A program made the position numbers and the translations under genes. Of a stretch of DNA of 11,181 nt, positions 1 through 6,423 are shown one piece after another. Positions within the stretch are counted from its first letter, which is position 1; each line of letters starts with the position of its first letter. The DNA is from CAZZIZ01 sp964654535. Its GTDB lineage: Bacteria; Bacteroidota; Bacteroidia; Chitinophagales; UBA2359. The notes beneath the pieces were generated by a model. The model saw nothing but the letters and a program-made list of their open reading frames with translations. It was not told where the DNA came from and searched no databases. The stretch is from assembly GCA_964654535.1 (NCBI GenBank), contig CAZZIZ010000115.1:1-11181 (forward strand), read 5' to 3'.

Positions 1-82
1 GCTCACAATCGAGTAGGTGGCTGACAATCAAAATTGACCGCCAGTGCACCTCCAGCTTCCGACTTACTAACAGTACTTTCTA

Positions 83-102
83 GCGCAAGCTTGAGCTTGT
101 GC
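83..102. repeat. Near-perfect 9-bp inverted repeat (hairpin)
   Basis: GCGCAAGCT at 83-91 and AGCTTGTGC at 94-102 pair over nine positions with a single G-T wobble, leaving a two-base loop (four if the top pair opens). It lies about 80 bp beyond the typA stop. No T-run follows on either strand, so it is not a standard intrinsic terminator. The rest of 1-181 holds no gene I can support. Function unknown. Confidence 0.4.
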
Positions 103-153
103 CATTATTCGAATTGAAGCATCCGCTTCACCATCAAAAAAGAAACATAAACT

Positions 154-169
154 GACAGGCAAGCCAGTC
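154..169 (-). terminator. Possible typA terminator hairpin
   Basis: Read on the minus strand, GACTGGC-TT-GCCTGTC forms a seven-position stem with one central mismatch, starting 13 bases after the typA stop. A T-rich stretch follows that contains TTTCTTTTTT (about 136-145). The position suits an intrinsic terminator for typA, but the stem is short and imperfect and the T-run begins about eight bases after it. Confidence 0.3.
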
Positions 170-181
170 TAAAGAAACGAT

Positions 182-2005
182 CTAACTAAAATTCATCCCC
201 GCCAACGCCTTGTTCGCAGCCTGCTTACGCAGAGACTCCGTCAAGATAATCTTACGCATACGCAAACTCTTAGGCGTTATTTCCACGTATTCGTCGTAGC
301 GGATGTACTCCATCATTTCCTCAAGAGAAAACTTAGTAGCAGGAACAATCTTAACGCTATCGTCCTTACCACTCGAACGCATATTGGTTAGGTTCTTCGT
401 TTTGGTAATATTGATTACGATATCGTTATCGCGGGTATTCTCTCCTACTATCTGACCCTCGTAAACTTCCTCTCCCGGATCGATAAAGAACTTACCACGA
501 TCCTGCAATTTGTTAATCGCAAATGGAACACTCGTAGCAGTGGTCATAGAAACCAAAACGCCATTCTGACGTTGCGGGATATCACCCTTCATCGGTTCCC
601 ACTTTTCAAAGCGGTGGTTCATAACCGCTTCACCAGTAGTAGCAGTCAAGACCTTATTACGCAAGCCAATGATGCCACGAGAAGGAATCATAAATTCTAA
701 ATGTATGAGACTACCCTTCGGCTCCATAATACGCAACTCACCTTTACGCTGAGTTGCCAATTCGATAACCTTACCGCTGAATTCCTCAGGAACATCAACA
801 GACATCAACTCAATCGGCTCACATTTCACGCCATCAATCTCTTTCGTCAAAACACGAGGCTGACCTACTTGTAGCTCATAACCCTCGCGACGCATCGTTT
901 CTATCAAAACACTTAAGTGCAGGATACCACGACCAAACACCATAAAGGAATCGGGCGACTCAGTATCTTCTACTTTCAGGGCCACGTTTTTTTCCAGCTC
1001 TTTAGTCAGACGATCACGAATCTGACGCGAGTTTACATATTTTCCTTCCTTGCCGAAGAAAGGAGAGTTGTTAATCGTAAACATCAAGTTCATCGTCGGC
1101 TCACCAATAGCAATCATCGGCAGCGCCTCAGGGTTTTCGTGGTCAGCAATCGTCTCACCGATTTGAAAATTCTCTATTCCAGAAACTGCAGCGATTTCGC
1201 CAGCGTGTATTTCAGTAACCTTTTTCTTTCCCAGACCTTCAAATACGAACAACTCTTTAATACGTGATTTAGTAATCGTACCGTCAGCCTTCATCAAACT
1301 TACAGGAGCGTTCTCTTTAAGTACACCACGTTTCACACGACCAATCGCCATACGCCCCGTAAAGTTCGAGTAGTCCAAAGAAGTAATTTGCATTTGCAAA
1401 GTCCCCTCTTCAACCGGCTTTGGTTGAATCACCTCCAAAATTGCATCCAACAATGGAGTAATATCATCGGTTTTCACCTTCCAGTCATCGCTCATCCAAC
1501 CGTCCTTAGAACTTCCGTACAAAGTGCGGAAATCCAATTGCTCCTCAGTAGCATCCAAGTCAGCAAACAAATCGAACACCGCTTCGTGTACTTCTTCAGG
1601 ACGACAGTTTTCTTTGTCAACCTTGTTAACCACCACCAAAGGCTTCAAGCCCAGCTCAATCATCTTAGAAGTAACAAAACGCGTTTGCGGCATCGGTCCC
1701 TCAAAAGCATCAACCAAAAGCACACAGCCATCAGCCATTTTAAGAACACGTTCCACCTCACCACCAAAGTCGGCGTGACCAGGCGTATCGATAATATTGA
1801 TCTTCACATCCTTGTAGCGCACCGCCACGTTCTTAGAAGTAATCGTGATACCACGTTCACGTTCCAGATCGTTGTTATCCAGAATCAGCTCACCCACTTC
1901 CTCGTGCGATTTGAACAATTCCGTTTGGTGAAAAATCTTGTCCACCAAGGTTGTTTTACCGTGGTCAACGTGTGCAATTATGGCAATGTTTCTAATGTCA
2001 GACAT
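182..2005 (-). CDS. typA: Ribosome-associated translational GTPase TypA/BipA
   Basis: This 607-residue protein is full length for TypA/BipA, a ribosome-binding GTPase of the EF-G family that acts in the cytoplasm in 50S subunit assembly and stress or cold adaptation. All GTPase motifs are visible: G1 AHVDHGKT (11-18), G2 RGITI (51-55), G3 DTPGH (73-77), G4 NKVD (127-130) and the TypA-type GSSKDGW (164-170). EF-G-like domains II, III and V and the TypA-specific C-terminal region follow, ending in a basic segment (TESLRKQAANKALAGMNFS). The start is set by the canonical MSDIRNIAIIAHVDHGKT opening. An AAAGGAG sequence directly abuts the ATG, too close for normal Shine-Dalgarno use; Bacteroidota initiate largely without one. 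The gene appears monocistronic and is divergent from the cupin gene, with a TAnnTTTG promoter element upstream. Confidence 0.98.
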   Translation of the reverse strand: MSDIRNIAIIAHVDHGKTTLVDKIFHQTELFKSHEEVGELILDNNDLERERGITITSKNVAVRYKDVKINIIDTPGHADFGGEVERVLKMADGCVLLVDAFEGPMPQTRFVTSKMIELGLKPLVVVNKVDKENCRPEEVHEAVFDLFADLDATEEQLDFRTLYGSSKDGWMSDDWKVKTDDITPLLDAILEVIQPKPVEEGTLQMQITSLDYSNFTGRMAIGRVKRGVLKENAPVSLMKADGTITKSRIKELFVFEGLGKKKVTEIHAGEIAAVSGIENFQIGETIADHENPEALPMIAIGEPTMNLMFTINNSPFFGKEGKYVNSRQIRDRLTKELEKNVALKVEDTESPDSFMVFGRGILHLSVLIETMRREGYELQVGQPRVLTKEIDGVKCEPIELMSVDVPEEFSGKVIELATQRKGELRIMEPKGSLIHLEFMIPSRGIIGLRNKVLTATTGEAVMNHRFEKWEPMKGDIPQRQNGVLVSMTTATSVPFAINKLQDRGKFFIDPGEEVYEGQIVGENTRDNDIVINITKTKNLTNMRSSGKDDSVKIVPATKFSLEEMMEYIRYDEYVEITPKSLRMRKIILTESLRKQAANKALAGMNFS

Positions 2006-2034
2006 CTCCTTTATTTAGGGGTATTTTCAGCGTG

Positions 2035-2042
2035 CAAAAGTA
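2035..2042 (-). promoter_or_regulatory. Bacteroidota -7 element upstream of typA (TACTTTTG)
   Basis: On the minus strand TACTTTTG matches the Bacteroidota sigma-ABfr -7 consensus TAnnTTTG exactly and lies about 30 bases upstream of the typA ATG. No convincing TTTG -33 box is seen 19-21 bases further upstream, so only half of the promoter is supported. Confidence 0.5.
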
Positions 2043-2161
2043 GTCTTTAATTCGAAAGCGCGGCACATTTCTATGCACAGCAGCTCAAGTATAGGTTTAA
2101 GTGCAAATAAGGTTCCAAGATGACATCCAATGCGTGTAAAAGGTCTGTTTAAGGGGAATAA

Positions 2162-2341
2162 TTTGGGCGTGCCCCAGCGCCTCTCCCTTCTTCCGCAAGC
2201 GGAAAGGGATAGGCCCAGGGTCGGGCTTTCGGCCCTCACTCTGTTCTGGACCGAGCAAAAAGCACCTCTAGCTCTTAGGAGCTAAGTGCTTATCTTGCCC
2301 TTTCCAACAGGAGTTCAGACAAAGGCCTCTATCCCTCACGC
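2162..2341 (+). repeat. Dispersed structured repeat, copy 1 (complete, 180 bp)
   Basis: This copy aligns along its length with the reverse complement of 4775-4940, and its first part with 11127-11181. Conserved blocks in order are GGGCGTGCCCC (2165-2175), GGGTCGGGCTTTCGG (2218-2232) followed by CTCTGTTCT, a CTAGCTC...GGAGCTAAGTGC hairpin, CAACAGGAG, and GCCTCTATCCCTCACGC (2325-2341). Hairpin A has stem TTCCG/CGGAA with loop CAAG (2191-2204), extended outward by CCTCTCCC/GGGATAGG. Hairpin B has stems AAGCAC/GTGCTT and TAGCTC/GAGCTA (2260-2291) with loop TTAG. The element fills much of the divergent typA-cupin gap and ends 24 bp before the cupin ATG, so it would lie in the cupin leader if transcription starts upstream. 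It encodes no credible protein. Confidence 0.9.
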
Positions 2342-2365
2342 AAAGGGTGCTCAAAAATCGATGAT

Positions 2366-2731
2366 ATGCAAATCCAAAAAGTAAACCTTCAAGCAAAACT
2401 AAACAGCTTCGCAGACCATTGGTCGCCGAAAATAGTCGCCGACCTAAACGGCCAGCAAGTCAAGCTCGCCAAGTTAAAAGGCGAGTTCGTAATGCATAAG
2501 CACGACAATGAAGACGAACTCTTCTACGTCATCGCTGGTACTTTGTTTATTGAATTGGAAGACCAAACCCTAGAGCTAAACCCTGGTGAGTTTGTAGTTA
2601 TTCCAAAAGGAGTCGAGCACAAACCTTATGCGCCGGAAGAAGTTTCTGTAATGTTGTTTGAACCAGCTACAACTTTGAATACAGGCAACATTCAAAACGA
2701 GCGGACGGTAGAGAAATTGGATAAGATATAG
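2366..2731 (+). CDS. Small single-domain cupin protein
   Basis: This 121-residue protein is a single conserved beta-barrel of the cupin_2 type. Motif 1 is HKHDNEDELFYVIAG (44-58), giving the HxHx4E pattern with metal-ligand candidates H44, H46 and E51. Motif 2 is GEFVVIPKGVEH (74-85), with the PxGxxH signature and the fourth ligand H85. It is probably a cytoplasmic metal-binding protein, as there is no signal peptide. Cupins of this size range from enzymes to sugar or small-molecule binders, and the substrate cannot be read from sequence. The ATG follows an A-rich stretch with no Shine-Dalgarno sequence and lies 24 bp after repeat copy 1. The next gene begins 17 bp after its stop on the same strand, so the two are probably co-transcribed. 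Confidence 0.93.
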   Translation: MQIQKVNLQAKLNSFADHWSPKIVADLNGQQVKLAKLKGEFVMHKHDNEDELFYVIAGTLFIELEDQTLELNPGEFVVIPKGVEHKPYAPEEVSVMLFEPATTLNTGNIQNERTVEKLDKI

Positions 2732-2748
2732 CCTGCTTGATAAACAGC

Positions 2749-3057
2749 ATGACCCAATTAAAGACCATAGCCTTCGCAAAATTTCAAGCAACGCTTTTCT
2801 GTTTTATCGGAATGGTCGCAGGCATAATATATTCTTTTGGCGGTTTACTAATAGACTCGCTCAGTAGTCTAGGATGGATGACCGCCGCAGAATCACCTGG
2901 ACTCAGTATTGGAACCCTTCTTGCATTTGGAGCCCTCATTGGAATGCCCTTACTATTCGCACTAGCCGGATTTATCTGTGGCATTTTTGAAGCCACTCTT
3001 TTCAATTTTTGTTCAAAGCACTTCGGACCCTTTAAAACAAACATTTTTCAAGACTAG
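2749..3057 (+). CDS. Small two-helix membrane protein, DUF3566-like
   Basis: A 102-residue protein when started at the ATG at 2749. An in-frame TTG at 2737 would add four residues (MINS) but is less likely. Two hydrophobic segments are visible, at about residues 14-36 (FCFIGMVAGIIYSFGGLLI) and 55-86 (GTLLAFGALIGMPLLFALAG and onward), separated by a short polar loop. The GMPLLFALAGFICGIFEA...LFNF pattern followed by a short hydrophilic tail resembles DUF3566-type small membrane proteins from memory; no search was possible. It is probably an inner-membrane protein and has no enzymatic motif. It sits 17 bp after the cupin stop in a likely two-gene operon. Function unknown. Confidence 0.8.
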   Translation: MTQLKTIAFAKFQATLFCFIGMVAGIIYSFGGLLIDSLSSLGWMTAAESPGLSIGTLLAFGALIGMPLLFALAGFICGIFEATLFNFCSKHFGPFKTNIFQD

Positions 3058-3173
3058 CATAGACCGCCAAACCCGTAAATTTTTCAAACAAGAAAGCACA
3101 CTATACTACAGACAAGCACAACCTAATCCTTTCTCCCAACGTCTGACACAATACAAGCGTTTTCCTTCAAAAC

Positions 3174-3185
3174 CTCTTTAAAGAG
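3174..3185. other. 12-bp perfect palindrome CTCTTTAAAGAG
   Basis: A perfect palindrome in the 239-bp gap before the secreted-protein gene, about 110 bp upstream of its TTG start. It could be an operator or chance in AT-rich DNA. The only promoter-like words nearby are imperfect: TAATTTAT at 3250-3257 and TACCTTGA at 3261-3268, each resembling the TAnnTTTG -7 box. Nothing else in 3058-3296 can be supported. Confidence 0.25.
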
Positions 3186-3296
3186 CCTAATTATTGCATT
3201 TCTCTTACAATCATTGAACCGTCCCCTGCTCACTCATGTTAAACAAGTCTAATTTATCACTACCTTGAACGAGCCAAATTAATAAACCCAAGCATC

Positions 3297-4751
3297 TTGA
3301 TTAGAGTTCTCAAAGTACTAGCCCTCGTATTCTTCACCCTTCCATGCTTAGCCCAAGAAAACACGGCACTGCTTTGTGCCGACGGCATCGATAACGATGG
3401 CAACGGTCTTATCGATTGTATGGATACTGGCTGCATTGTGTTTGCAGCACCTCTCGCAATTAACGGCTGCGATAATTGTGGGGATGGACTAAGTTTTGGC
3501 GATGAAGTAATTGCCTACGAATCAGGCTGTCCTGGCAATATCGACCCAAACCCAGAGGGAGCACTTGGTCTAAATGATCACGACGGCAGCTCTGGCGATT
3601 CACCAGAAATAGTCTTTCTCGGAGACGGTGGATTTATCGAAATTGCTTTTACCAATAATCTTTTGGTTAACTCCGGAAACAACGATCCAGACATTTGGGT
3701 TTTTGAAGCGGGACCACCCTTTGAAGGAACCTCAATTGCCCTTCGTCCCAACGACGCCTTCACTGAAAACGTAGTAGCAAATTCGGGAATCGCCTTTTCG
3801 ATTGGTGATTACTACAACATTGGAGGAATTGGTGGACTGGCCGCCTCATTAGATCTCGATCTCTCTTTTCCAGGTTTTGCTTTCGGTGAGTTAAAATTTA
3901 ATGCCGTACGACTTACCGATGCCTCAGGAGGTTCTGCTATCTGCTCTTTAGATGGTCCGGGCGCGGATATCGATGCGGTTTGCGCTGTTTCCAGTATCGC
4001 ACCCGAAGACTGCAACGGCGTTCCAAATGGCACCGCAACCTTAGACGACTGCTTGGTTTGCGATAGCGATCCAACGAACGATAATGAATGTGAAGATTGC
4101 AACGGCGTTCCAAACGGTAATGCCACTTTAGACGCTTGCATGGTTTGCGACTCCGACCCAAGCAACGACAACGAAACCTGCGAAGACTGTGCCGGCGTGC
4201 TGGGAGGAAGTTCTACATTAGACGATTGCGGCGTTTGCGATGACGACTCCAGCAATGACAACGCTTGTTTAGATTGCGAAGGAATTCCTGATGGTCCCGC
4301 TTACGAAGACGAATGTGGCGTATGCGATGCTGATCCCACAAATGATAATTTATGTGCAGACTGTGCAGGTGTTGTAGGAGGTACAGCCACTACTGACGTA
4401 TGCGGCGTTTGCGACGATGACCCAAGCAACGACGATCAAAGTTGTGGCGCTTGCTTTCGCGATGTGCTCATCCCTACTGCCTTTTCTCCAAACAGCGATG
4501 GTGTAAATGATATCTTACGCATCCTCGGTACCGAAGAAAATGATTTAACCCTGAGCTTCACTGTTTATGATCGCTGGGGAAAGTTGGTTTTCGAAAGAGT
4601 CAACTTCAAACAGAGTAACACCTTGAATCTATGGAACGGAACCATTAGGGCCGAAGATGCACCAACCGGAGTTTACGTCTTTGAGTGTATCTGCGAATCG
4701 GAAACGGAAGAGCCGGTTCAGTTTGGAGGCAACATTACTTTGATTCGATAA
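3297..4751 (+). CDS. Secreted Cys-rich repeat protein with type B T9SS C-terminal domain
   Basis: A 484-residue exported protein. Residues 1-19 are a signal peptide (MIRVLKVLALVFFTLPCLA, cleavage before QE). Residues 27-46 carry ADGIDNDGNGLIDCMDTGC, an Asp/Asn-rich motif of the kind seen in predicted calcium- or metal-binding segments of Bacteroidota surface proteins. Residues about 60-232 form a beta-rich domain with GxIEIAFTN, DIWVFEAG and FNAVRLTDASG segments, resembling carbohydrate-binding or discoidin-like folds. Five 29-30-residue Cys-rich repeats span 238-383. Residues about 389-484 are the gliding-motility-associated C-terminal (CHU_C-type) domain, starting IPTAFSPNSDGVNDILRI and containing VYDRWGKLVFE and PTGVYVF; it directs export through the type 9 secretion system and surface attachment. 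The start is TTG: no ATG is in frame and the signal peptide begins exactly there. Ligand unknown; adhesin or surface-binding role is inference. Confidence 0.92.
   Translation: MIRVLKVLALVFFTLPCLAQENTALLCADGIDNDGNGLIDCMDTGCIVFAAPLAINGCDNCGDGLSFGDEVIAYESGCPGNIDPNPEGALGLNDHDGSSGDSPEIVFLGDGGFIEIAFTNNLLVNSGNNDPDIWVFEAGPPFEGTSIALRPNDAFTENVVANSGIAFSIGDYYNIGGIGGLAASLDLDLSFPGFAFGELKFNAVRLTDASGGSAICSLDGPGADIDAVCAVSSIAPEDCNGVPNGTATLDDCLVCDSDPTNDNECEDCNGVPNGNATLDACMVCDSDPSNDNETCEDCAGVLGGSSTLDDCGVCDDDSSNDNACLDCEGIPDGPAYEDECGVCDADPTNDNLCADCAGVVGGTATTDVCGVCDDDPSNDDQSCGACFRDVLIPTAFSPNSDGVNDILRILGTEENDLTLSFTVYDRWGKLVFERVNFKQSNTLNLWNGTIRAEDAPTGVYVFECICESETEEPVQFGGNITLIR
4008..4445 (+). repeat. Five tandem 87-90-bp coding repeats (Cys-rich units)
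   Basis: Within the secreted protein the unit DCxGVxxGxAxxDxCxVCDxDPxNDN occurs five times, starting at residues 238, 267, 297, 326 and 355, a period of 29-30 residues. Each unit has four Cys: one in the opening DC, two in the CxxC-like CxVC, and one near the end in most units. Units 1 and 2 are nearly identical over their first 18 bases (GACTGCAACGGCGTTCC-type) and diverge at third positions further on, suggesting old duplications kept by selection on the protein. The Asp/Asn-rich spacing suggests disulfide-stapled, calcium-binding stalk modules (inference). Confidence 0.9.
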
Positions 4752-4774
4752 GTCCTTTTCCCAAGTTTTTTTTC

Positions 4775-4940
4775 GCGTGAGGGATAGAGGCATTGTCGAA
4801 GCTCCTGTTGCTAACGAACCTTTGCACTTAGCTCCTTGGAGCTAGATGTGCAATGCGTGAAGGAAGCAGAACAGAGCGACTGCCGAAAGCCCGACCCCGA
4901 ACTTTGGCCTTGGCCAAGAAGTGAGTGGGGCACGCCCAAT
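4775..4940 (-). repeat. Dispersed structured repeat, copy 2 (complete, 166 bp, inverted)
   Basis: The reverse complement matches copy 1 block for block: GGGCGTGCCCC (4937-4927), GGGTCGGGCTTTCGG, CTCTGTTCT, CTAGCTC...GGAGCTAAGTGC, CAACAGGAG and GCCTCTATCCCTCACGC (4791-4775). Hairpin A here is TTGGC-CAAG-GCCAA (4917-4904), against TTCCG-CAAG-CGGAA in copy 1: three stem pairs are swapped and the loop is unchanged. Hairpin B here has outer stem TTGCAC/GTGCAA (4822-4853), against AAGCAC/GTGCTT in copy 1: two swapped pairs. It lies between convergent genes, begins 7 bp after the stop of the minus-strand barrel gene in that gene's sense orientation, and ends next to a T8 run (4766-4773). Confidence 0.9.
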
Positions 4941-4947
4941 ACAAAAA

Positions 4948-5640
4948 TTACTCCTTGACTTTAAAAAAATGAAAACCAATTTGAACGGTTCCACTGAGGT
5001 CGATTGATGTTCCACTTCCGCTCCTCGATAGTGGCCCATCTCCTCCATCTCCAGCACTAAATCCAGCTGGAATATCATCATTAATGACTCGTTCAAAATA
5101 TCCTCCTCCAATCGCAATATCGACTATCCAGCGAGGCCGAGATGCAAAAGACATGGCATAGCCTAAATAAATTAAGCCTCCGTGTGTGTATGTAGTTCCT
5201 TCTACTATTCGCGTTTCACGAAATGTTGCAGAAGGATCTAAAAGGGCTACGTTGGTTCTTGTAAAAGCGTAATTGAATTTGTAGAGAAACTTTACGTAGT
5301 AATTATCAGTTTCATAACGACCTAAAAAGTGTTTAACTGAAATTCTACTTCTGATACCTCTATGAAATTCACCTTTGAAATTTGGTCTTACAGAATGGAA
5401 TATAGGACCAGCCTCTATTTCGGCTGACCAATATTTGTGAAAGGGATATTCGTAAACAATTCCGAAACCACCATTGAGTATATTCCCAAGACCTAAAACA
5501 CTCACCCTCAAAGACGGATTATCGTACCAGGCTTCTCCAAGAAAAGTGTCTGCGCTTTTTTCAGTTTCGTAATCACGAATGAATTGGGCACTGAGACCTG
5601 TTGACCAGAGTCCTATGAGTAGAATTACTATAAATCTCAC
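4948..5640 (-). CDS. Predicted outer-membrane beta-barrel protein
   Basis: A 230-residue exported protein of unrecognised family. Residues 1-18 are a signal peptide (MRFIVILLIGLWSTGLSA, cleavage before QF). The mature part is rich in alternating aromatic/hydrophobic and polar residues, with strand-like stretches such as GGFGIVYEYPF, YYVKFLYKFNYAF, GGLIYLGYAM and WIVDIAIGGGYF, and a final strand GTVQIGFHFF near the C terminus. This is the layout of small outer-membrane barrels of the OmpW/DUF3575 kind. A Gly/Ser-rich loop (AGDGGDGPLSRSGSG) precedes the last strand. The start codon is GTG and overlaps the upstream lipoprotein stop in GTGA, indicating translational coupling. It is the last gene of a three-gene operon and is followed after 7 bp by repeat copy 2. 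Substrate or partner unknown. Confidence 0.82.
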   Translation of the reverse strand: MRFIVILLIGLWSTGLSAQFIRDYETEKSADTFLGEAWYDNPSLRVSVLGLGNILNGGFGIVYEYPFHKYWSAEIEAGPIFHSVRPNFKGEFHRGIRSRISVKHFLGRYETDNYYVKFLYKFNYAFTRTNVALLDPSATFRETRIVEGTTYTHGGLIYLGYAMSFASRPRWIVDIAIGGGYFERVINDDIPAGFSAGDGGDGPLSRSGSGTSIDLSGTVQIGFHFFKVKE

Positions 5641-6416
5641 TCGACTCTACTTATAATTTTCACAATCTCAATCGAGTGGATATCACTTACATCTAAAATT
5701 TTAAAATCCTCGGCGGTAGAAACAATCATTCTATCATTGTCTACGATGAGATCTATCGGATCCGCAAGGGCAAAATCTAAATCTACTCTTGGAATAGTAT
5801 TCGCAGGATCTATAATACTAAAGACTTTAAGCAAATCCGCGCCAGTATCACAAATGAAGAGGTAATTATCTTTTATTCCCAAGCCATTCGGAATGTTTAA
5901 GTCGAAGCTTGCTAGTTCTAAAGGCTCTTCTGAATTACTAACGTCAAATACAAGTAGCGCACTCCTAGCGTTTACATTTCCACAAATGTTCTCTATTATC
6001 TTAACAGTTGAATATGCAAAATCGTCACGAACAACTACAGGATCGCAGGCACCTAATAGCTCTACATCCATACGACCAGTCTGCGAAAGCAAGACCGGAC
6101 TGGCCGGATCGTCTATCCCGATAATGAAGAGTCCGAGTCTTGATCCTAAGTAAATTCGGTTCTCATAAATAAATATTGTCTCTAAACCTGGATCGGTTTC
6201 TAGTCTAGAAAGTAAAACCGGGTTCTCTGGATCGCTAATATCAAAGGTTTGTAATTCGGAAGGGTTCACTACATACATAAATTCACCTAAAGTGGCAAAA
6301 CGTGTAATAGAACCCGAGGTACCATTTCCGTTAGGGCTTAGTAGTGAATTATCACTATTGCAACCACAAAAGGCAAAAACGGCAATAAATAATGAACTGA
6401 AGTAAAATTTTCTCAT
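5637..6416 (-). CDS. LVIVD-repeat-like beta-propeller lipoprotein
   Basis: A 259-residue predicted lipoprotein. The ATG at 6416 is chosen over an upstream in-frame ATG at 6464 because it starts directly at the signal peptide MRKFYFSSLFIAVFAFCGC, with the lipidated Cys probably C19, and avoids overlapping the upstream gene. After a Ser/Asn/Gly-rich linker come repeated blades of the form YVV-x-L-x-FDISDPENPVLLS, FIIGIDDPASPVLLSQ, LLVFDVSNSEEPLELAS, VFSIIDPANTIPRV and FKILDVSDIHSIEIV. This (I/V)xDVSdPxxPxLL signature is that of the LVIVD repeat, which builds beta-propellers in surface proteins. Two Cys (in LGACDP and ENICGN) may form a disulfide. It lies 7 nt after the upstream lipoprotein and shares a GTGA overlap with the barrel gene. 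Role unknown; envelope protein interaction is inference. Confidence 0.85.
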   Translation of the reverse strand: MRKFYFSSLFIAVFAFCGCNSDNSLLSPNGNGTSGSITRFATLGEFMYVVNPSELQTFDISDPENPVLLSRLETDPGLETIFIYENRIYLGSRLGLFIIGIDDPASPVLLSQTGRMDVELLGACDPVVVRDDFAYSTVKIIENICGNVNARSALLVFDVSNSEEPLELASFDLNIPNGLGIKDNYLFICDTGADLLKVFSIIDPANTIPRVDLDFALADPIDLIVDNDRMIVSTAEDFKILDVSDIHSIEIVKIISRVE

Positions 6417-6423
6417 AATGGTT

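Noticed and set aside
1..181. Short open reading stretches at the left edge, including a 33-codon minus-strand frame ending near base 8
   Set aside because: No start codon, no recognised domain and too short; could be chance.
1388..2050. 220-residue plus-strand open frame antisense to typA
   Set aside because: His/Gln/Arg-rich shadow of the typA coding frame, with no recognisable motif.
2027..2239. 70-residue minus-strand open frame in the typA-cupin gap
   Set aside because: It lies mainly across repeat copy 1, has low-complexity Arg/Leu/Pro content and no domain; the repeat explains the sequence.
2291..2298. TATCTTGC as a promoter for the cupin gene
   Set aside because: Only a partial match to TAnnTTTG, no -33 box at the right distance, and it lies inside a variable part of the repeat.
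4008..4445. CRISPR-like periodic repeats
   Set aside because: The period is 87-90 bp with divergence at third codon positions in an open frame; these are protein repeats, and no short identical repeats with unique spacers exist.
4842..5117. 91-residue minus-strand open frame
   Set aside because: It overlaps repeat copy 2 and the barrel gene in another frame; its composition does not look like a real protein.
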